Shown: positions 1 to 6,063 of the stretch, in pieces
How positions within the stretch are numbered: position 1 is the first letter of the stretch
Layout of the letters: each line of letters starts with the position of its first letter
NCBI GenBank assembly: GCA_016875645.1
Contig: VGPE01000175.1
Location: 1 to 6,063 of the forward strand
DNA length: 6,063 nt
Direction of reading: 5' to 3'
Source: Chloroflexota bacterium
GTDB lineage: Bacteria; Chloroflexota; Limnocylindria; Limnocylindrales; CSP1-4
Translations under genes and position numbers: made by a program
Notes under the pieces: model-generated
Databases searched by the model: none
What the model saw: the letters and a program-made list of their open reading frames with translations, nothing else
Told to the model about the DNA's origin: nothing

Positions 1-107
1 GCTGCCACCGGGATCGCGGCCAGGGCAACCAGGAGGAACGAGAGCAGGACGGACCAGAAGCGGGCCCCAAGGGCGCGGGAAACGGCATGATGTGGACCTC
101 TGCGCAA
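1..107 (-). CDS. Possible N-terminus of a membrane protein (hydrophobic segment), partial
   Basis: In a second minus-strand frame, from a possible TTG start at 107-105, the predicted peptide contains RALGARFWSVLLSFLLVALA followed by AIPVA at the edge. This is a basic or aromatic stretch leading into one hydrophobic helix of about 18 residues. It has the look of the first membrane segment of a sensor kinase or another inner-membrane protein, and its codons mostly end in G or C. It lies in the -1 frame relative to the ORF that starts at 283. The two could therefore be one gene broken by a frameshift, or this could be an independent gene with a rare start codon. No good ribosome binding site is seen. 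The rest of the protein lies outside the window, so no function is assigned. Confidence 0.3.
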   Translation of the reverse strand, partial: MRRGPHHAVSRALGARFWSVLLSFLLVALAAIPVA

Positions 108-283
108 GCGTCGCGGCCCGCTGACACCGTCACGATGTCGGTGGCCTCCGTGTAGCGCGCGAGCAGCACGTCGAACGCGGCCAGCAGCGAGGGTGGGCGG
201 AGAACCACCCGGGCGAGGTCGACGATCACCGGTTGCACCGCACGACACGCCGCCGGGATCGGAGCCCGCGGCGTGGGCCCCAT
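1..283 (-). CDS. Possible partial ORF of unknown function, running off the left edge
   Basis: This minus-strand frame is open from an ATG at 283-281 to the window edge (94 codons, no stop). A GTG at 355-353 that overlaps the dehydratase stop is an alternative start in the same frame. Between about 240 and 110 almost every codon ends in G or C, as in the real genes here, and the peptide has a plausible fold pattern: a PVIVDLARVVL strand, an LLAAFDVLLARY helix, then a TDIVTVSA strand. This faintly recalls a STAS-type strand-helix-strand unit or a piece of an NRPS condensation domain, but neither can be supported. Below about position 90 the frame turns into Ser/Pro/Trp-rich sequence and a different frame looks coding. 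It could be a truncated or frameshifted gene, or a chance open frame. Only a weak GGCGG lies ahead of the ATG. Confidence 0.25.
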   Translation of the reverse strand, partial: MGPTPRAPIPAACRAVQPVIVDLARVVLRPPSLLAAFDVLLARYTEATDIVTVSAGRDACAEVHIMPFPAPLGPASGPSCSRSSWLPWPRSRWQ

Positions 284-326
284 TGTCGCCGGTCCGCCAA
301 CTCCTGCCCGCCGGCGTGCCTTCGAG

Positions 327-343
327 CCCGGCCCGCGCCCGGG
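327..343 (-). terminator. Weak GC hairpin downstream of the dehydratase gene
   Basis: CCCGG (327-331) and CCGGG (339-343) can pair in a 5-bp stem with a 7-base loop, 9 bases past the minus-strand stop codon. There is no T-tract on either side. It could help end the dehydratase transcript, but such hairpins arise easily by chance at this GC content. Confidence 0.15.
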
Positions 344-351
344 GACAGCCC

Positions 352-1548
352 TCACCAGTTGGCGATCGAGCCGTCCGGACGCCGCAAATGACGGGTGGCC
401 ATCGGCCGGAACTCGGCCGCGCGCCGCCGGGCCTCATCCTCGTTGAGCTCCACGCCCAGGCCGGGCCCCGTCGGCACCCGCATCCGCGGCCCGTCCTGCT
501 CCATCTGGACCGGGAACAGGTCGCGGTCGTAGAAGCCGTAGTCCTCGGTCGGCGAGGAGCGGATCTCCATCGACGCGAAGTTGGGCACCGCCGCCGCCAG
601 GTGGGTCGTGGCGGCGGTCACGATCACGCCGAGCGGGTTGTGCGGCATCAGGTCGACGTAGTGGGCCTCGCACATGGCGGCCACCTTCATCGCCTCGGTC
701 AGCCCGCCCACCACGCCCACGTCCACCCGCGCGTACTGCGCGATCCCGCGCTCGATATACGGCAGGAACTGCCACTTGCTCGCGAATTCCTCACCGATCG
801 CGAATGGCACGTCCGTCAACCGCCGGAGCGCCTCGTAGGCCTCGGGCGTCTCGTCGCGGATCGGCTCCTCGAGGAAGTCCAGCGTGCCGGACGGCATGCG
901 CTGGCAGAACGACGCCGCCTCAGCCACCGAGAGCCGGTGGTGGTAATCGACGCCCAGGGTGACGCCGGGCCCCAGCTCCTGGCGCAGGCGGGTCAGCCAG
1001 GTGGCCGTGGGACCGATCGAGGCGCGCGGATCGAATTCGCGGCCGCCCGCCGCCTCCGAGGGAGCATGGACCCAGGTCCGCACCACCGACCAGCCGGCGT
1101 CGACCAGCCGCCGCCCGTGCTCGAGGAGCTCCGGGCCCATCGGCGCCTCGGTGGTCGCGAACAGCGGCACCCAGTCGCGATGGTGGCCGCCCAGCAGCTG
1201 CCAGACGGGAACACCCAACGCCCGGGCCTTGATGTCGTGGAGCGCGATGTCCAGCGCCGCGATCGCCGCCGTCAGGTCGCGAGAGCCCTCGTAGTAGGTG
1301 TGCCGGTAGAGCTCCTGCCAGAGCGGCCCGATCTCGAACGGGTCGCGCCCGACGACCATCGGCTCCAGCTGGCGCAGGATCGCCATCACCGCCGACTCGC
1401 GGCCCGACAGCCCGGATTCGCCGAGGCCGCTGATGCCCTCGTCGGTCTCCACCTTGACGATCAGCTGGTGCACGAACTCGGGCCGATCGCCGTCGACCGG
1501 GATGCTGCCGACCTTGACCGGGTAGGTGCGGACGGCGCTGATCTTCAC
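352..1548 (-). CDS. Enolase-superfamily sugar-acid dehydratase (D-galactonate dehydratase-like)
   Basis: This 398-residue protein belongs to the mandelate racemase/muconate lactonizing branch of the enolase superfamily, cytosolic Mg-dependent enzymes that abstract a proton alpha to a carboxylate. The N-terminal capping domain covers about residues 1-120 (MKISAVRTYPVKVG, then DEGISGLGES). The barrel that follows shows the expected acidic metal ligands at the strand ends: D201 in GVDYHHR, E227/E228 in FLEEP and E253 in GEE. The general acid/base His is H303 in MPHNPLG, with E328 in SMEIRSS. The D-x-H pattern (D201, H203) with PHxPLG and a C-terminal GLGVELNE is what D-galactonate dehydratase and related acid-sugar dehydratases show, and the usual KxK racemase motif is absent. 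Length fits the family. The start is GTG 1548, since a nearby ATG is out of frame. The exact substrate cannot be read: no aldolase, kinase or sugar transporter is adjacent. Confident on family, not on substrate. Confidence 0.93.
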   Translation of the reverse strand: MKISAVRTYPVKVGSIPVDGDRPEFVHQLIVKVETDEGISGLGESGLSGRESAVMAILRQLEPMVVGRDPFEIGPLWQELYRHTYYEGSRDLTAAIAALDIALHDIKARALGVPVWQLLGGHHRDWVPLFATTEAPMGPELLEHGRRLVDAGWSVVRTWVHAPSEAAGGREFDPRASIGPTATWLTRLRQELGPGVTLGVDYHHRLSVAEAASFCQRMPSGTLDFLEEPIRDETPEAYEALRRLTDVPFAIGEEFASKWQFLPYIERGIAQYARVDVGVVGGLTEAMKVAAMCEAHYVDLMPHNPLGVIVTAATTHLAAAVPNFASMEIRSSPTEDYGFYDRDLFPVQMEQDGPRMRVPTGPGLGVELNEDEARRRAAEFRPMATRHLRRPDGSIANW

Positions 1549-1652
1549 CCCGCAAGCATGCCAAGTCCGGCACCGCGAGTGACAGCCGAACCCGCACGGG
1601 TGGCCCTCTGTCCCCGTGGCGGGCCGAAACCGCGGTCGTCGCCCGGAGGCAC

Positions 1653-1658
1653 TAGGCT
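1653..1658 (+). promoter_or_regulatory. Candidate -10 box (TAGGCT) for a near-leaderless ABC transporter transcript
   Basis: TAGGCT matches the TANNNT form of a -10 box and ends 9 bases before the GTG start at 1668, so transcription would begin at or just before the start codon. No recognisable -35 lies at the proper distance. The only Shine-Dalgarno-like run, GGAGG at 1645-1649, is 18 bases from the start, which is too far for normal use. A leaderless mRNA is therefore the simpler reading, by inference. Confidence 0.4.
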
Positions 1659-1667
1659 GCGGCCGTC

Positions 1668-2666
1668 GTGATCGAAGTCCAGGAACTCGTCAAGCGCTAC
1701 CGGAAGGCCGGGCGAAATGCCGTCGACGGCATCAGCTTCTCGGTCGGCCCGGGCGAGTTCTTCGCGCTCCTCGGGCCGAATGGGGCCGGCAAGACCACGA
1801 CGATCTCGATCCTGACCACGACCCTCGCGCCGACGGACGGCCGGGCCACCATCGACGGCCGCGACATCGTGTCCGAGGCGAGCGAGGTCCGCCAGCGGGT
1901 CGGGATCATCTTCCAGAAGCCCAGCCTGGATCAGAACCTGACCGCCGAGGAGAACGTCCGCTTCCACGCCATCCTGTTCGGTCTCTATCCGTACCGGCCC
2001 GCGTACCGGCTGATGCCGGCTGCCTACCGCCGCCAGGTGGAGGAGCTCGCACTGCTGTTGGGGCTGGAACGGCAGATCTTCGACCCGATCCGGACGTATT
2101 CGAGCGGCATGCGGCGCAAGCTGGAGATCGTCCGGGGCCTGCTCCATCGGCCCCGCGTGCTCTTCCTCGACGAGCCGACCGCCGGTCTGGACGCGCCGAC
2201 CCGACGCACGCTCTGGGAGCACCTGCGGACGGTCCGCCGCGAGAGCGGGACGACGATCTTCCTGACGACTCACTACCTCGAGGAGGCCGAGCAGGCCGAC
2301 CGGATCTGCATCATCGACCACGGGCGCGTGGTGGCGGAGGGGACGCCCGCGCGCCTGAAAGCGGACCTCTCGCGGGAGTCCCTGGTGGTCGACGCGGCCG
2401 ATCGGGCAGGGCTCCGCGACGAGCTCGCGCGACGCGGGCTAAAGACGGAGGGCGATGGCCCGTTCACGGTCGCGGTCGCCGGCGCTGCTGCCCATGCCAC
2501 CCTCAAGGCCATCGCGACGCCTCTGACCGTCGTGCGCACGCTCTCGCCCACGCTGGAGGATGCCTACCTCGAGATCGTCAGCCGTGCCGAAGGGACAGCG
2601 GCGGAGCCGACGGCGGCCGGGTCCACCGACGGCGAGCCGGGCCCAGCCCGCCAGGCACGGCGATGA
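1668..2666 (+). CDS. ABC exporter ATP-binding protein, DrrA-like
   Basis: This 332-residue cytoplasmic ATPase powers the membrane protein encoded next to it. All nucleotide-binding elements are present in order: Walker A GPNGAGKTT (36-44), Q-loop Gln 83 in IFQKPSLD, signature YSSGM (144-148), Walker B VLFLDEP (164-170), D-loop GLD (173-175) and switch His 202 in TTHYLEEAE. The signature has Ser where LSGGQ has its first Gly. A short insertion rich in Tyr, Pro and Arg (about 107-121) precedes the helical region. After the ATPase core comes the C-terminal domain usual in daunorubicin-resistance (DrrA) type subunits, ending in SPTLEDAYLEI (293-303). A low-complexity Ala/Gly/Pro tail (about 308-332) follows. 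The GTG at 1668 is chosen because homology begins right there (MIEVQELVKRY). The stop overlaps the permease start (ATGA), so the two are translationally coupled. The exported substrate is unknown. Confidence 0.95.
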   Translation: MIEVQELVKRYRKAGRNAVDGISFSVGPGEFFALLGPNGAGKTTTISILTTTLAPTDGRATIDGRDIVSEASEVRQRVGIIFQKPSLDQNLTAEENVRFHAILFGLYPYRPAYRLMPAAYRRQVEELALLLGLERQIFDPIRTYSSGMRRKLEIVRGLLHRPRVLFLDEPTAGLDAPTRRTLWEHLRTVRRESGTTIFLTTHYLEEAEQADRICIIDHGRVVAEGTPARLKADLSRESLVVDAADRAGLRDELARRGLKTEGDGPFTVAVAGAAAHATLKAIATPLTVVRTLSPTLEDAYLEIVSRAEGTAAEPTAAGSTDGEPGPARQARR

Positions 2667-3442
2667 TCGAGCTCTCGGCGATTCTGGTCATCGCCCACCG
2701 CGACTTCGTCAAGCTGCTGCGCGACCGGGTGCGGCTGTTCGCGGACCTCACGCTGCCGGTCGGGCTGGTCCTGCTGCTCGGGCCAGCGCTGCAGGCGGGC
2801 TTCGGCTCTCCGGGTGGGATCGATGTGACGACGTTCGTCTTCACGGGTGTGCTCGCCCAGACCGTCTGGCAATCGGCGGCACTGGGCGTCATTTCGCTGG
2901 TGGCCGATCGAGAGGAGGACTTCAGCCAGGAGATCTTCGTCTCGCCCGTCTCGCGCTACTCGATCGTGATCGGCAAGATCCTCGGCGAGGCACTCGTGGC
3001 GCTGCCCCAGGCGGCCGCGATCCTCCTGGTCGGCCTGCTCATCGGGGTCCGGATCGATCCACTGGTGATGCTGACGCTGCTGCCGGTCCTGCTCGCGCTG
3101 GCGGTGTTCGGCGGTGCCTTCGGACTGCTCGTGCTTTCGCGGATGCAGTCCCAGCGCAGCGCGAACCAGGTGTTCACGTTCCTGATGCTGCCCCAGTTCT
3201 TCCTCGCGGGTGTGTTCGCGCCGATCCACGACCTGCCGCCGGCACTCGCCGCGGTCGCCGCGATCGCGCCCATGCGATACGCGGTCGAACTCACGCGGAA
3301 CGTCTTCTACGGACTCCAGCCCGACCAGGTTGCGCCGGTGATCTGGCCCGCCGGCGTCAACCTCGCCATTACGGGCGGCATGTTCCTCGCCTTCCTGGGG
3401 CTGGGGACGGCGCTCTTCGTGCGGACAGAGCGAAACCGGTGA
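2663..3442 (+). CDS. ABC-2 type permease, DrrB-like
   Basis: This 259-residue integral membrane partner of the preceding ATPase begins at the ATG that overlaps its stop by four bases. The layout is that of the ABC-2 permease family: a short cytoplasmic N-terminus (AHRDFVKLLRDRVRLF) and six likely membrane segments near residues 25-44, 55-81, 107-128, 133-158, 169-188 and 232-253. The cytoplasmic loop after segment 2 contains EEDFSQEIFVSPVSR, typical of drug and antibiotic exporters of this class. Segment 5 carries the family motif region LPQFFLAGVFAPI (176-188), and a conserved MRYAVELTRN stretch (204-213) follows. The frame stays open far upstream (to 1616), but that stretch overlaps the ATPase and is not coding. 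The substrate could be a drug, lipid or glycoconjugate and cannot be inferred. Confidence 0.93.
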   Translation: MIELSAILVIAHRDFVKLLRDRVRLFADLTLPVGLVLLLGPALQAGFGSPGGIDVTTFVFTGVLAQTVWQSAALGVISLVADREEDFSQEIFVSPVSRYSIVIGKILGEALVALPQAAAILLVGLLIGVRIDPLVMLTLLPVLLALAVFGGAFGLLVLSRMQSQRSANQVFTFLMLPQFFLAGVFAPIHDLPPALAAVAAIAPMRYAVELTRNVFYGLQPDQVAPVIWPAGVNLAITGGMFLAFLGLGTALFVRTERNR

Positions 3443-3461
3443 GCCGGCGGTGCCTCAGGCG

Positions 3462-3475
3462 CCGGGTAGACCCGG
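3462..3475 (+). terminator. Weak hairpin after the ABC transporter operon
   Basis: CCGGG (3462-3466), loop TAGA and CCCGG (3471-3475) form a 5-bp stem with a tetraloop 19 bases after the permease stop. It overlaps the 10-base palindrome GACCCGGGTC at 3469-3478. There is no T-run, so it is not a classical intrinsic terminator. It might act as a weak terminator, a 3' end stabiliser or an operator-like site. Confidence 0.2.
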
Positions 3476-3490
3476 GTCAGCGAGACGTCC

Positions 3491-3545
3491 GATGACCGTG
3501 AGAGAGGCGGCGGCGGATGACCGGCAGATGACAAGATTGTGAGAG
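3491..3545 (+). repeat. Short direct repeats in the gap before the YCII gene
   Basis: GATGACCG occurs at 3491-3498 and 3516-3523, with a third partial copy GATGAC at 3527-3532. GTGAGAG occurs at 3498-3504 and 3539-3545. The first copies are fused (GATGACCGTGAGAG); in the second pair they are separated by about 15 bases. The repeats sit in the less GC-rich part of the 201-base gap between the permease and the YCII gene. They could be regulator half-sites or remnants of a small duplication. Apart from these, the hairpin at 3462 and the Shine-Dalgarno site at 3629, I see nothing definite in this gap and no clear promoter. Confidence 0.25.
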
Positions 3546-3628
3546 CGTCGATCTCGGATGTCGATTTGAGGATTCGCCGTTCGTTGATGCGGTAGCGGCG
3601 GCAGATGGTCGCCCGATCCATCGCCAGC

Positions 3629-3634
3629 GGAGGG
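3629..3634 (+). promoter_or_regulatory. Shine-Dalgarno site of the YCII gene
   Basis: GGAGGG lies 9 bases before the ATG at 3644. It is the best ribosome binding site in the window. It fixes the start at 3644 rather than the in-frame upstream start at 3605, whose extra residues (MVARSIASGGSNP) do not belong to the family. Confidence 0.75.
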
Positions 3635-3643
3635 TCAAACCCA

Positions 3644-3961
3644 ATGGCCAACTACCTGCTCGTGTACCACGGCGGCCCCGGGATGCCAGCGACGCCGGAG
3701 GAGGGGGCAAAGGTCCTCAAAGATTGGAACGACTGGTTCGCGCAGCTCGGCGATGCGGTCGTGGACGGTGGCAATCCGGCGTCCCAGACGCGGCGGATCG
3801 CAGCCAACGGCACCGTGAGCGCCGATCCCGCCGGGCCGTCGGGCTACAGCGTCATCCGCGCCTCGTCGCTCGACGACGCCGTCGCCAAGGCGAAGGGTTG
3901 CCCGGTCCTCGTCGCACCCGGCGCGGCGGTGCAGGTCGTGGAGACCTTCGAAGCCATGTAG
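3644..3961 (+). CDS. YCII/DGPF-domain small protein
   Basis: This 105-residue soluble protein is a single YCII-related (DGPF-type) alpha/beta domain of the ferredoxin-like dimeric fold. Visible family features are the first strand ANYLLVYHGG (2-11), the helix DWNDWFAQLG (27-36), the following VVDGGNP turn (39-45), the strand GYSVIRAS (67-74), the helix SLDDAVAKAKGCPVL (75-89) and the last strand VQVVETFEAM (96-105). The length is that of a complete stand-alone member. No enzymatic activity is securely known for this subgroup. Relatives are often encoded beside ECF sigma factors, but none is visible here. The gene follows the exporter after about 200 bases in the same direction and has its own ribosome binding site, so it is probably separately expressed. 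Function is unknown beyond the fold. Confidence 0.88.
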   Translation: MANYLLVYHGGPGMPATPEEGAKVLKDWNDWFAQLGDAVVDGGNPASQTRRIAANGTVSADPAGPSGYSVIRASSLDDAVAKAKGCPVLVAPGAAVQVVETFEAM

Positions 3962-3962
3962 T

Positions 3963-3978
3963 CGCCGGTCGGCCGGCG
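3963..3978 (+). terminator. Hairpin directly after the YCII stop codon
   Basis: CGCCGG (3963-3968), loop TCGG and CCGGCG (3973-3978) form a perfect 6-bp all-GC stem with a tetraloop, starting 2 bases after the stop codon. No T-tract follows, so it may be a weak or factor-assisted terminator. A second possible stem (CCGGG 4051-4055 with CCCGG 4063-4067), followed by CGTTT, lies closer to the tRNA and is weaker still. Confidence 0.35.
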
Positions 3979-4074
3979 GGGAGTCGGGGGCCACCGATGA
4001 CCCGACGGCCGACGCCGACCTTGCCCCGAAACCGGCTCGCGGTCGCCTGACCGGGAGGCCCGCCCGGACCCGTT

Positions 4075-4083
4075 TGCTAGACT
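4075..4083 (+). promoter_or_regulatory. Extended -10 promoter element of the tRNA-Gln gene
   Basis: The sequence TGCTAGACT contains TAGACT (4078-4083), a TANNNT-type -10 hexamer, preceded by TG one base upstream as in extended -10 promoters. It ends 11 bases before the mature tRNA 5' end, which would give a leader of only a few bases. No good -35 stands 16-18 bases upstream, which is compatible with an extended -10 promoter. It would also drive glnS, since no better promoter is seen between the two genes. Confidence 0.55.
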
Positions 4084-4094
4084 GGCCGGCGCAC

Positions 4095-4169
4095 TGGCGC
4101 GTGGCCTAACGGTATGGCACCTGACTCTGGATCAGGGGGTTCCAGGTTCGAATCCTGGCGCGCCAGCCA
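4095..4169 (+). tRNA. tRNA-Gln (anticodon CUG), CCA encoded
   Basis: A full cloverleaf can be drawn. The acceptor stem is TGGCGCG (4095-4101) with CGCGCCA (4159-4165), and the 3-bp D stem pairs 4104-4106 with 4116-4118. The anticodon stem is CCTGA (4120-4124) with TCAGG (4132-4136), around loop CTCTGGA with anticodon CTG at 4127-4129. A 5-base variable region follows. The T stem is CCAGG (4142-4146) with CCTGG (4154-4158), around loop TTCGAAT. Discriminator G is at 4166 and CCA at 4167-4169. It reads CAG codons. The U1-A72 pair, G2-C71, G3-C70, G10, G73 and the U35/G36 anticodon bases are all glutamine identity elements known from E. coli GlnRS. The gene encoding that synthetase begins 38 bases downstream. 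Confidence 0.97.
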
Positions 4170-4207
4170 GTCCCCTACTTCAGGATCGACAGCCGATTGA
4201 CCGTGCC

Positions 4208-5908
<1,701 letters not shown>

Positions 5909-5928
5909 CCGCGGTCAGCGATTCGCGG
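5909..5928. terminator. Possible weak hairpin between convergent genes
   Basis: CCGCG (5909-5913) and CGCGG (5924-5928) could form a 5-bp stem with a 10-base loop across the junction of glnS and the opposing gene. There is no T-tract, so it is only a weak candidate for a shared bidirectional terminator. Confidence 0.12.
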
Positions 5929-6063
5929 GCAGCTTGACCAGCTTCTGCATCGAGCGCAGTTCCGGGCTCACGTTCCACCCGCGGCCGTAGTCGCTCGCCG
6001 ACACCTCGGCGACGTAGACATCCCCGCGCGAATCGACCGCGATCCCGTGCGGCGAGAAGAAGC
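5915..6063 (-). CDS. NHL-repeat-like protein, C-terminal end only (partial)
   Basis: The last 48 codons of a minus-strand gene enter from the right edge and stop at TGA 5917-5915. The visible peptide starts FFSPHGIAVDSRGDVYVAEV, which is the signature of an NHL/SMP-30-type beta-propeller blade (PHGIAVDSRGDVYVAEV). It is followed by a charged C-terminus, ELRSMQKLVKLPANR. Similar endings occur in NHL-repeat proteins annotated as peptidylglycine alpha-hydroxylating or amidating lyase-like, but most of the protein is outside the window, so activity and localisation cannot be judged. It converges on glnS with a 6-base gap. Third codon positions are mostly G or C, as expected for a real gene here. 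Confidence 0.85.
   Translation of the reverse strand, partial: FFSPHGIAVDSRGDVYVAEVSASDYGRGWNVSPELRSMQKLVKLPANR

Noticed and set aside
110..240. STAS domain or NRPS condensation-domain fragment on the minus strand
   Set aside because: Only a short stretch (PVIVDL, LLAAFDVLLARYT) resembles either family. The defining motifs are missing, so no family was assigned.
193..1671. Plus-strand open frame of 492 codons opposite the dehydratase gene
   Set aside because: It is antisense to a clear enolase-superfamily gene, is rich in Arg, His, Pro and Gly with no recognisable domain, and is the expected artefact of strong GC bias at third positions.
1616..2662. Open frame upstream of, and in frame with, the permease ATG
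   Set aside because: It overlaps the ATPase gene in another frame and encodes low-complexity Arg/Pro-rich sequence. Permease homology begins at the ATG at 2663, which has the ATGA coupling expected for the pair.
2560..3495. Plus-strand open frame of 311 codons overlapping both exporter genes
   Set aside because: It is a composition-driven shadow with no membrane segments or domain pattern. The DrrA/DrrB frames explain the region.
3605..3643. Upstream start for the YCII protein adding 13 residues
   Set aside because: GGAGGG at 3629-3634 is correctly placed only for the ATG at 3644, where the family domain also begins.
4095..4169. tRNA-Gln as an attachment site for an integrated element
   Set aside because: There is no integrase gene and no repeated tRNA 3' end in the window, and housekeeping genes lie on its downstream side.
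4170..4207. T-box or other riboswitch controlling glnS
   Set aside because: The 38 bases between the tRNA and glnS are too short for a T-box, and no antiterminator or specifier structure is visible.

Overview
This is a high-GC bacterial chromosomal window with strongly G/C-biased third codon positions and several GTG starts. It carries a glutaminyl-tRNA synthetase (GlnRS) next to a tRNA-Gln gene, and -10-like hexamers placed as expected for short-leader or leaderless transcripts. Most Actinobacteria lack GlnRS and amidate Glu-tRNA-Gln instead, so a high-GC Chloroflexota-type bacterium is my best guess. That placement is inference and was not tested.

Layout. Positions 1-351 are poorly resolved: minus-strand open frames run off the left edge, one with codon-like composition (about 283-90) and a second frame encoding a hydrophobic helix (about 80-1). 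Positions 352-1548 (minus) encode a complete enolase-superfamily sugar-acid dehydratase of the D-galactonate dehydratase-like type. A divergent 119-base gap follows. Positions 1668-2666 and 2663-3442 (plus) encode a translationally coupled, DrrA/DrrB-like ABC exporter (ATPase plus ABC-2 permease). A gap of about 200 bases holds a weak hairpin and short direct repeats. A small YCII/DGPF-domain protein (3644-3961) has a good Shine-Dalgarno site. A tRNA-Gln(CUG) with an extended -10 box (4095-4169) lies 38 bases upstream of a full-length GlnRS gene (4208-5908). The window closes with the C-terminal end of an NHL-repeat-like protein on the minus strand (5915-6063), convergent with glnS at a 6-base spacing.

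How the genes fit together. Two functional units are clear: the two-gene exporter, and the tRNA-Gln plus GlnRS pair, in which substrate tRNA and charging enzyme are probably transcribed together. The dehydratase, the YCII protein and the NHL protein have no evident link to each other or to these units. I do not see a new multi-gene system. The most distinctive points are the tRNA-Gln/glnS pairing and the unexplained frame switch at the left edge.
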